From positions 5,270,001 to 5,334,000 of the forward strand of contig NZ_CP130713.1 in the NCBI RefSeq assembly GCF_030553055.1: a stretch of DNA of 64,000 nucleotides. The letters are read 5' to 3'. Numbering within the stretch: position 1 is the stretch's first letter; each line of letters starts with the position of its first letter. The notes beneath the pieces are model-generated. The model ran no database searches. It was not told where the DNA came from and was given only the letters and a program-made list of their open reading frames with translations. Origin of the DNA: Streptomyces sp. XD-27 (GTDB lineage Bacteria; Actinomycetota; Actinomycetes; Streptomycetales; Streptomycetaceae). This document shows positions 58,058 to 64,000 of this stretch, one piece after another. The position numbers and the translations under genes were made by a program.

Positions 58058-59155
58058 GTGTCCGCAGTCTCTTCGCGTCTCCCCGTCTTCCCCTGGGACA
58101 AGCTCGAACCGTACAAGGCGACCGCCGCGGCGCATCCGGACGGCATCGTGGACCTGTCGGTGGGCACGCCCGTCGACCCGGTCCCCGAGCTGATCCGCGC
58201 GGCGCTGGCCGGAGCGGCCGACAGCCCGGGCTATCCGACGGTGTGGGGCACCCCGGCGCTCCGGGACGCGCTCACCGGCTGGGTCGAGCGACGGCTGGGC
58301 GCCACCGGCGTGGCGCACACCCAGGTGCTGCCGGTGGTCGGCTCCAAGGAACTGGTCGCGTCGCTGCCGACCCAGCTGGGCCTGGGGCCGGGCGACCGGG
58401 TCGCCTTCCCGCGGCTGGCCTACCCGACGTACGAGGTGGGGGCGCGCCTGGCGGGCGCCGAGCCTGTCCCGTACGACGAGACAGCCGAGCTGGACCCGGC
58501 CGGACTCAAGCTGCTGTGGTTGAACTCCCCGTCCAACCCCACCGGCCGGGTGCTGGACAAGGACGAGCTGCGGGCGGCGGTCGCCTGGGCCCGCGCGCAC
58601 GGCGTCCTGCTGGTCAGCGACGAGTGCTACCTGGAGCTGGGCTGGGAGGCCGAGCCGGTCTCCGTGCTGCATCCCGAGGTGTGCGGCGGCAGCTTCGAGG
58701 GGCTGGTCGCGGTGCACTCGCTGTCCAAGCGCTCCAACCTGGCGGGCTATCGGTCGGCGTTCCTCGCCGGTGACGCGTCGGTGCTGGGCGAGCTGCTGAC
58801 GCTCCGCAAGCACGGCGGGATGATGGTGCCCGCCCCGGTGCAGGCCGCCACGATCGCGGCGCTGGGCGACGACGCCCACGTGGCCGAGCAGCGCGAGCGC
58901 TACGCCAGCCGCCGGTCGCGGCTGCGCGCGGCGCTGGAGGGCCACGGCTTCCGGATCGAGCACAGTGAGGCGTCGCTGTACCTGTGGGCGACGCGCGACG
59001 AGCCGTGCTGGGAGACCGTGGGCGCGCTGGCCGAGCTGGGCATCCTGGTGGCGCCCGGTGACTTCTACGGGGAGGCAGGGGCCCGGCACGTCCGGGTGGC
59101 GTTCACGGCCACCGACGAACGGGTGGCGGCGGGGGCCGCGCGCCTGGCGGGCTGA
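58058..59155 (+). CDS. dapC: succinyldiaminopimelate transaminase
   Basis: 365-aa PLP enzyme of the lysine/diaminopimelate pathway: N-succinyl-2-amino-6-ketopimelate to N-succinyl-LL-diaminopimelate. The fold type I signature is complete, with PLP Lys224 in HSLSKRSNLAGYR and NSPSNPTGRVLD for the cofactor pocket. GTG 58058 was chosen; the upstream 130 bp contains short CGTACGACCT repeats. The pairing with dapE 1.7 kb further along supports the specific assignment over other class I aminotransferases. Confidence 0.9.
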   Translation: MSAVSSRLPVFPWDKLEPYKATAAAHPDGIVDLSVGTPVDPVPELIRAALAGAADSPGYPTVWGTPALRDALTGWVERRLGATGVAHTQVLPVVGSKELVASLPTQLGLGPGDRVAFPRLAYPTYEVGARLAGAEPVPYDETAELDPAGLKLLWLNSPSNPTGRVLDKDELRAAVAWARAHGVLLVSDECYLELGWEAEPVSVLHPEVCGGSFEGLVAVHSLSKRSNLAGYRSAFLAGDASVLGELLTLRKHGGMMVPAPVQAATIAALGDDAHVAEQRERYASRRSRLRAALEGHGFRIEHSEASLYLWATRDEPCWETVGALAELGILVAPGDFYGEAGARHVRVAFTATDERVAAGAARLAG

Positions 59156-59188
59156 CCGCCGGGCAGGCTGACTGACCGGCGCCCGCCT

Positions 59189-59284
59189 GCGCGAAGGCGT
59201 CCGGGACCGCGCGAATGGGCCCGGGGCCGCGCGAGGCGCCCGGACTGGGCGAAGGGCCCGGGACCGCGCGAAGGGGCCCGGGGA
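59189..59284. repeat. ~20-bp GC-rich intergenic tandem repeats
   Basis: Five units of 18-20 bp, typical copy GCGCGAAGGCGTCCGGGACC, fill the space after dapC and run into the terminator hairpin at 59272-59305. Not coding in any convincing frame. Confidence 0.75.
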
Positions 59285-59305
59285 GCATCGGCTCCCCGGG
59301 CCCCT
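59272..59305. terminator. bidirectional hairpin terminator
   Basis: A perfect 15-bp stem, AGGGGCCCGGGGAGC / GCTCCCCGGGCCCCT, with loop ATCG, lies between the dapC stop and the stop of the convergent secreted-protein gene. Confidence 0.8.
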
Positions 59306-59335
59306 CCGCGTTCTCGCGTGTGGCGCGGCAGCAGG

Positions 59336-59725
59336 TCAGCCGCTGATGGTCGGCACCCGGACCGGAACCTTGACCGGCAGCAGTCCTTCCGCGGCGTGGC
59401 CGGTGGACAGCTTCTTCTTGCCGACGGTCTTGGCCGCCTTCTTGCTGATGTGCTTGGCGGCCTTGCCGGTGGCCTTGCCCGCGGCCGGCACGCCGTTCCC
59501 GAAGGTGCGGCGGCCCACCTCGCTCGCCGCGTACGTGACCTTGTTGGTGGTGTTCTCGGCGGCGACGCCGACATTGGAGGTGTCGACCGCGCTCATCCCG
59601 GCCGGCGCGGGGGCCTGCGGCGTCACCGGGGTGGCGTTCGCGGCACCGGCGGCGACCATGGGAGCGGCGCCCGCGGCGACCAGCAGAGCGGCACGGGCGA
59701 GCCGGCGGGTGAGGGGGAGGGACAT
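59336..59725 (-). CDS. secreted basic protein, hypothetical
   Basis: 129 aa with a clear Sec signal peptide (LARAALLVAAGAAPMVAAGA, cleavage near ANA-TPV). The mature part is small, Thr/Ala/Val-rich, then very basic (KATGKAAKHISKKAAKTVGK). ATG 59725 has AAGGAG upstream. Function unknown. The following 183 bp to 59908 is AT-richer than average and holds no gene. Confidence 0.8.
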   Translation of the reverse strand: MSLPLTRRLARAALLVAAGAAPMVAAGAANATPVTPQAPAPAGMSAVDTSNVGVAAENTTNKVTYAASEVGRRTFGNGVPAAGKATGKAAKHISKKAAKTVGKKKLSTGHAAEGLLPVKVPVRVPTISG

Positions 59726-59908
59726 GATGCTCCTTCGCGGAGGGACGTTGGCATGTTGCGATGTCCGGCGGCCGGACGCAGTGAATACCGCGTGAACCGC
59801 GCGAAGGTTGCGGTGGGCGAAGGTAAAGAATTGTTAATGCATCAGATAATCGGCGGCGCCGGGAAATGGCGATCTGATAATCGGTGCTCGAATCGGGGAA
59901 GCGCCGTA

Positions 59909-60826
59909 CTATTGCGCGACGGAGATGCGCACTTCGGCCCCGGAAATGCCCTCGGCGGTCCGCCAGCCCTTTCCGGATTCCGCGGCGGACCATACGCGGC
60001 CGCGATACGAGACGCGTTCGATACGCAACCCGTCCGAGTGGGCCACGGCCCAGTGCGCCAGCTCCCAGCCGCGCCGGTCGGGGTTCCCGCCGCCGGCGTC
60101 CGGCACCGCCGGTACCGGCAGCACCACGTCGCGGCCGCCGCCTGCGTGCTCCCCGCCGCCCGCGGGCCCCGCCCCGTCCGGCAGCACCTCGGGGCCGAAT
60201 TCCCGCACCAGCCGCGCCCGTACCCGGGCCACGTCACCGGCTTTTCCGTCGTCCGGCGGCCCCGGGCAGGTGAACGCGCCCGCCGTACGCCCGGTGAGCA
60301 CATCGGTCAGCACCGCCGCGTCGGTCTCGTGCTTCGCGTAAGCCTGCGGATATCCACTGCGCTGCACCCGTTGCGCGGCCACCGTCAACGGCAGCCGGGA
60401 ATAGCCGGGCACCCGCACCAGATGGTCATAGAACGCCCCGGTGGAATAGACCGGATCGAGGATCTGCCGCGCGCTGCCCCAACCCTGCGACGGCCGTTGC
60501 TGGAACAGCCCCAGCGAATCCCGGTCACCGCGCCGGATGTTGCGCAGCCCCGACTCCTGCATCGCCGTGGCCAGCGCTATCGTCACCGCGCGCTCAGGCA
60601 GCCCGCGGGCGGAGGCCACCGCCGCGATCGTGGCGGCGTTCACGCCCTGTTCGGGGTCCAGCGCCACACTCGCGCCGTCCGTGCGCGCCACGCAGCGCGG
60701 CGGGCCGGAACCGCCGGTCTCCAGGTGCGCCACCAGGTACCCGGCCAGCGCCAGCAGCACCGCGCACGCGATGCCCGCGCGCAGGCGCCGGGCGCGGCTG
60801 GAGAGGATGGCAGGTGGCACGCGCAC
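59909..60826 (-). CDS. membrane-anchored protein with lysozyme-like/transglycosylase-like fold
   Basis: 305 aa. A membrane anchor ([19 protein letters not shown]) is followed by an extracellular helical domain: [20 protein letters not shown], then [12 protein letters not shown] and [14 protein letters not shown]. The Glu in MQESG and the GLFQQRPS motif resemble lytic transglycosylase and resuscitation-type domains, suggesting cell-wall turnover. Such proteins are sometimes annotated as heavy-metal transporters, which the sequence does not support. GTG 60826 is the likely start. It is divergent from dapE. Confidence 0.75.
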   Translation of the reverse strand: MRVPPAILSSRARRLRAGIACAVLLALAGYLVAHLETGGSGPPRCVARTDGASVALDPEQGVNAATIAAVASARGLPERAVTIALATAMQESGLRNIRRGDRDSLGLFQQRPSQGWGSARQILDPVYSTGAFYDHLVRVPGYSRLPLTVAAQRVQRSGYPQAYAKHETDAAVLTDVLTGRTAGAFTCPGPPDDGKAGDVARVRARLVREFGPEVLPDGAGPAGGGEHAGGGRDVVLPVPAVPDAGGGNPDRRGWELAHWAVAHSDGLRIERVSYRGRVWSAAESGKGWRTAEGISGAEVRISVAQ

Positions 60827-60859
60827 ACGTTACTTGAGGGGCCCGGAGCCCCGACGGGC

Positions 60860-60865
60860 TAGGGT
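60860..60865 (+). promoter_or_regulatory. probable -10 element of leaderless dapE
   Basis: TAGGGT ends 7 nt before ATG 60873, the spacing expected when transcription starts at the start codon. TTGAGG (60834-60839) could be the -35 box, though its 20-bp spacer is long. No ribosome site is visible before the ATG. Confidence 0.5.
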
Positions 60866-60872
60866 CGGGGTC

Positions 60873-61943
60873 ATGGACCACCGCGCACTCGACCTGTCCC
60901 TGGACGCCGCCGCGCTCACCGCCCGGCTCGTCGACTTCCCCTCGGTCAGCGGAGACGAGAAGGCCCTCGCCGACGCCGTCGAGCAGGCCCTGCGCGCCCT
61001 GCCGCATCTGACCGTCGACCGCGACGGAGACGCCGTCGTGGCCCGTACGAACCTCGGGCGGGCGGAGCGCGTCGTCCTGGCCGGACACATCGACACCGTG
61101 CCGATCGCCGACAACGTGCCTTCTCGGCTGGACGATGACGGCATCCTGTGGGGCTGCGGCACCTCGGACATGAAGTCCGGGGTGGCCGTGCAGCTGCGCG
61201 TCGCCGCGACCGTCCCCGAGCCCAACCGCGACCTCACGTTCGTCTTCTACGACCACGAGGAGGTCGCCGCCGAGCTCAACGGGCTCAAGCGGCTGGCCGA
61301 GCGGCACCCCGAGTGGCTCGCCGCCGACTTCGCCGTCCTGCTGGAGCCCACCGACGGGAAGGTCGAGGGCGGCTGCAAGGGCACCCTGCGGGTCCAGGTG
61401 GAGACGACCGGCCGACGCGCACACTCCGCACGTGACTGGCTGGGCGAGAACGCCATCCACAAGGCCGCGCCGATCCTCGACCGGCTCGCCGCGTACGAGC
61501 CGCGCCAGGCGGAGATCGACGGGCTGCGCTACCGCGAGTGCCTCAACGCCGTACGCATCGAAGGCGGGCACGCGGGCAACGTCATCCCCGACTCCTGTGC
61601 GGTGACGGTGAACTTCCGCTTCGCCCCGGACCGTTCCGAGGAGGCGGCGCTCGCACATGTGAGGGAGGTCTTCGACGGCTTCGAGGTGCGGCTCACCGAC
61701 AGCGCGTCCGGCGCCCTGCCCGGCCTCTCCCACCCGGCCGCCGTCGCCTTCGTCGAGGCCGTCGGCGCCGAACTCGCGGCCAAGGACGGCTGGACGGACG
61801 TCGCCCGCTTCTCGGCGCTCGGCGTGCCCGCGATCAACTACGGGCCCGGCGACCCCAAGCTGGCCCACACCCGCGAGGAGCACGTCTCGGTGGCGGCGGT
61901 GCTGGAGGCCGAGGAGCGGCTGCGGAACTGGCTCACCCGCTAG
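60873..61943 (+). CDS. dapE: succinyl-diaminopimelate desuccinylase
   Basis: 356-aa M20-family zinc amidohydrolase that removes succinate from N-succinyl-LL-diaminopimelate. Motifs: LAGHIDTVP (metal), [11 protein letters not shown] (bridging Asp), [12 protein letters not shown] (general base Glu), [19 protein letters not shown] and [15 protein letters not shown] (last His ligand). ATG 60873 appears leaderless. With dapC upstream it supplies meso-diaminopimelate for lysine and peptidoglycan. Confidence 0.93.
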   Translation: MDHRALDLSLDAAALTARLVDFPSVSGDEKALADAVEQALRALPHLTVDRDGDAVVARTNLGRAERVVLAGHIDTVPIADNVPSRLDDDGILWGCGTSDMKSGVAVQLRVAATVPEPNRDLTFVFYDHEEVAAELNGLKRLAERHPEWLAADFAVLLEPTDGKVEGGCKGTLRVQVETTGRRAHSARDWLGENAIHKAAPILDRLAAYEPRQAEIDGLRYRECLNAVRIEGGHAGNVIPDSCAVTVNFRFAPDRSEEAALAHVREVFDGFEVRLTDSASGALPGLSHPAAVAFVEAVGAELAAKDGWTDVARFSALGVPAINYGPGDPKLAHTREEHVSVAAVLEAEERLRNWLTR

Positions 61944-61954
61944 CGCGTCGCCCC

Positions 61955-61971
61955 GGTCCCTGGCAGGGACC
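61955..61971 (+). terminator. short hairpin after dapE
   Basis: GGTCCCT / AGGGACC with loop GGC, 12 bp after the dapE stop. A weak terminator candidate before the LOG-family gene. Confidence 0.45.
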
Positions 61972-62122
61972 TTGTCCCGGGCCCTGGTCAGGCGGCCCGT
62001 CCGGCAGTTCAGTGGCGAGACCACGGGAATTCCGTTGCCCGTCGCCCACCTGGGCCTACGCTGACCCAAAGATCCTTCCCCGCCCCGGCGGGCGGGGGAG
62101 GCCGACGCGGAGGGAGCACATC

Positions 62123-62872
62123 ATGGGCAACGCGGAGGACGAGCAGGCGCTGCACGAACAGCGGCTGGGCCCGGTCGTGCGCCGACGCGAGCAGGTACGT
62201 CCCGGCACCACCGACCAGCGGCTGCTGGACACCCAGCCGGGGGCGGCCTGGGTGCACGAGGACCCGTTCCGGGTGCTGCGCATCCAGTCGGAGTTCGTGG
62301 AGGGCTTCGGCGCCCTGGCCGAACTGGGCCGGGCCGTCAGCGTCTTCGGCTCCGCCCGTACGGTCCGCGACACGCCGGAGTACGAGGCGGGGGTGCGCAT
62401 CGGCCGCGGCCTGGCCGAGGCGGGCTTCGCGGTGATCACCGGCGGCGGGCCCGGCGCGATGGAGGCCGCGAACAAGGGCGCGTGCGAGGCGGGCGGCGTC
62501 TCGGTCGGGCTCGGCATCGAGCTGCCCTTCGAGCAGGGCCTCAACCCCTACGTCGACATCGGCGTGAACTTCCGCTACTTCTTCGTCCGCAAGACGATGT
62601 TCGTGAAGTACGCCCAGGGCTTCGTGGTGCTGCCGGGCGGACTCGGGACGCTGGACGAGCTGTTCGAGGCGCTGACCCTCGTGCAGACCAAGAAGGTCAC
62701 CCGGTTCCCGATCGTCCTGTTCGGCTCCGCCTACTGGCAGGGGCTGGTGGGCTGGCTGCGGGAGAGCCTGGTGGCCGAGGGCAAGGCGTCCCCGGCCGAC
62801 CTGGAGCTGTTCCACCTCACCGACGACGTCGACGAGGCGGTCGCGCTGATGACCAAGGAGATCGGTATCTGA
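62123..62872 (+). CDS. TIGR00730 / LOG family Rossmann-fold protein
   Basis: 249 aa. Nucleotide-binding motif ITGGGPGAMEAANKGA and the LOG signature LPGGLGTLDELFE are intact. Family members hydrolyse nucleoside 5'-monophosphates, some releasing cytokinin-like bases; older annotations say lysine decarboxylase, which is not supported. ATG 62123 follows GGAGGGAG. The order dapE, LOG protein, FolP2 is also found in mycobacteria (Rv1202, Rv1205, Rv1207; from memory). Confidence 0.9.
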   Translation: MGNAEDEQALHEQRLGPVVRRREQVRPGTTDQRLLDTQPGAAWVHEDPFRVLRIQSEFVEGFGALAELGRAVSVFGSARTVRDTPEYEAGVRIGRGLAEAGFAVITGGGPGAMEAANKGACEAGGVSVGLGIELPFEQGLNPYVDIGVNFRYFFVRKTMFVKYAQGFVVLPGGLGTLDELFEALTLVQTKKVTRFPIVLFGSAYWQGLVGWLRESLVAEGKASPADLELFHLTDDVDEAVALMTKEIGI

Positions 62873-62908
62873 GGGCCGACCGGTCCGGTGCCACGCCGGT
62901 CCCCGGCG

Positions 62909-63769
62909 TTACGCCAGTCCCCGGCGGGCGACCGCCGGGGGCCGGTGCCCCGCGATCGACGACACCATGTCCAGCACCTGCCGGGTCTCGGCCACCTCGT
63001 GCACCCGGTACACCCGGGCGCCCAGCCACGCCGACACCGCGGTCGTCGCCAGCGTCCCCAGCAGCCGCTCCTTCACCGGCTTGTCCAGCGTCTCGCCGAC
63101 GAAGTCCTTGTTGGACAGCGAGACCAGCACCGGCCAGCCGGTCGCCGCCATCTCGCCCAGCCGCCGAGTCGCCTCCAGCGAGTGCCGGGTGTTCTTCCCG
63201 AAGTCGTGGCCGGGGTCGATGAGGATGGCGTCCCGCCGCACCCCCAGCTCCGCCGCCCGCTCCGCCAGCCCCACGGTGACCCGCAGGATGTCGGCCATCA
63301 CGTCCTCGTACACGGTCCGGTGCGGCCGGGTCCGCGGGCGCACCCCGCCCGCGTGCGTGCACACCAGACCGGCGCCGTACCGGGCGGCGACCTCGGCCAG
63401 CTTCGGGTCCACCCCGCCCCAGGCGTCGTTCAGCAGGTCCGCGCCCGCCTCGCAGACCGCCTCGCCGACCTCGTGCCGCCAGGTGTCGACGCTGATCACC
63501 ACGTCCGGATACCGCCTGCGCACCTCGGCCACGAAGCCGACCGTGCGCCGTGCCTCCTCCTCGGCCGACACCTCCTCCCCGGGGCCGGCCTTCACCCCGC
63601 CGATGTCGATGATGGCAGCGCCCTGTGACACCGCCTGCTCGACGCGGGCCAGCGCCGGCTCGTCCCGGAACGTCGCACCCTGGTCGTAGAAGGAGTCCGG
63701 CGTCCGGTTCACGATCGCCATGATCACCTGCTCGTGCTCCGCGAACTCCCGCCGTCCCAGCCGCAGCAT
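62909..63769 (-). CDS. folP2: dihydropteroate synthase homologue, FolP2-like
   Basis: 286-aa TIM-barrel protein of the DHPS family. The family motifs are altered: MAIVNRTPDSFYDQGATF in place of the usual VTPDSFSDGG, and LVSLSNKDFVGE in place of the SRKxxxG loop, as in the FolP2 subgroup. In mycobacteria FolP2 is reported to lack DHPS activity, so folate synthesis should not be assumed. ATG 63769 begins MLRLGRREFAEHEQ. Here it is on the opposite strand to the LOG gene, unlike a simple operon. Confidence 0.85.
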   Translation of the reverse strand: MLRLGRREFAEHEQVIMAIVNRTPDSFYDQGATFRDEPALARVEQAVSQGAAIIDIGGVKAGPGEEVSAEEEARRTVGFVAEVRRRYPDVVISVDTWRHEVGEAVCEAGADLLNDAWGGVDPKLAEVAARYGAGLVCTHAGGVRPRTRPHRTVYEDVMADILRVTVGLAERAAELGVRRDAILIDPGHDFGKNTRHSLEATRRLGEMAATGWPVLVSLSNKDFVGETLDKPVKERLLGTLATTAVSAWLGARVYRVHEVAETRQVLDMVSSIAGHRPPAVARRGLA

Positions 63770-63811
63770 CCTGACTCCCTCTCCTGTGGTCCGTCAGCGA
63801 CCTTAGCCGTC

Positions 63812-63838
63812 TTGTGCACAGCGCCCGTGTTATCCACA
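63812..63838. promoter_or_regulatory. pair of DnaA-box-like sequences
   Basis: TTATCCACA (63830-63838) is an exact consensus DnaA box. TTGTGCACA (63812-63820) differs from the Streptomyces-preferred TTGTCCACA by one base and lies in the same orientation, 18 bp start to start. They sit in the divergent promoter region between folP2 and the gene at 63916. Only two boxes are present, so this is not an origin. Confidence 0.45.
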
Positions 63839-63915
63839 GGGCTCGTGGTGAGCGGGGCGGGGCATGGCACGATCAGGACGGACGGATGCCGCACGCACCC
63901 CGGGAGAAGATCGTC

Positions 63916-64000
63916 GTGTTCTGGTTTTTGCTCATCGCGCTCGTCGCGGTGGTGGGCGCGGTCACGCTCGCCGTCATCGGCGGTACGGAACGCGGCCCGC
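63916..64000 (+). CDS. membrane protein, N-terminal part only (DivIVA-domain protein by synteny)
   Basis: Starts at GTG 63916 with GGGAGAAG upstream and reads VFWFLLIALVAVVGAVTLAV, then IGGTERGP, and runs off the window. Only the N-terminal membrane helix is visible. In mycobacteria the equivalent position near folP2 holds a small protein with such a helix and a DivIVA-like coiled coil (Rv1209, from memory). The identity here is an inference. Confidence 0.6.
   Translation, partial: MFWFLLIALVAVVGAVTLAVIGGTERGP

Noticed and set aside
59909..60826. Heavy-metal transporter annotation
   Set aside because: There is one membrane anchor and a transglycosylase-like domain, not a metal-binding HMA or permease fold.
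63812..63838. Replication origin
   Set aside because: Only two DnaA-like boxes are present; Streptomyces origins hold many boxes and lie between dnaA and dnaN.

Overview
This is a GC-rich, gene-dense actinobacterial chromosome segment, almost certainly Streptomyces or a close relative. Support comes from GTG/TTG starts, very GC-rich third codon positions, rare TTA codons, WhiJ-like XRE/DUF397 modules, a mycothiol gene (mshB), a BldK-type oligopeptide transporter and a DapE-LOG-FolP2 block also found in mycobacteria. From memory, the typA to bldK to mshB to fdxA/dapC/dapE order resembles the bldK-mshB neighbourhood of S. coelicolor. That was not checked against a database.

Layout. 1-5.1 kb: a frame-broken zinc-ribbon/winged-helix gene, an M1 metallopeptidase lipoprotein, a GntR/HutC regulator and an APC amino-acid permease. 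5.3-9.4 kb: a SPOR-like small protein, a NUDIX hydrolase, a free RsbW-like ATPase and a large PAS-PAS-GAF-PP2C-HATPase phosphatase. 9.4-13.3 kb: a succinate dehydrogenase operon with one membrane subunit. 13.7-17.9 kb: a frame-broken orphan peptide-binding lipoprotein and typA. 18.4-47 kb: three complete five-gene oligopeptide ABC transporters. Opp1 and opp2 are on the plus strand; the bldKA-E-like set is on the minus strand. Accessory genes sit between them: a DUF6247/RelE-like toxin-antitoxin pair, two XRE/DUF397 modules, a serine hydrolase, a cupin protein, an orphan VapB with a deleted VapC, and an unusual secreted alpha/beta-hydrolase operon. 47.5-64 kb: core genes, including an S9 peptidase, mshB, a peptidoglycan-binding membrane protein, a SirB1-like protein, a GNAT acetyltransferase, ferredoxin, dapC, dapE, a LOG-family protein, a FolP2-like protein and the start of a membrane protein at the window edge.

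How the genes may work together. The three Opp systems and the orphan binding protein give large peptide-uptake capacity, and bldK-type import is tied to aerial development. A TTA codon in bldKB, a TTA codon in one WhiJ-like regulator, and the RsbW/PP2C genes all point to developmental control. dapC and dapE feed lysine and peptidoglycan synthesis.

Sequence quality. At least nine breaks in otherwise well-formed genes lie exactly at runs of 4-5 C or G. All but one are repaired by adding a single base to the run, and each repaired gene length becomes a multiple of three. I therefore regard most of the apparent pseudogenes, and the apparent ABC-ATPase/VapB fusion, as probable homopolymer under-calls rather than real mutations. 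The exception with independent evidence of decay is vapC, which has lost most of its interior.
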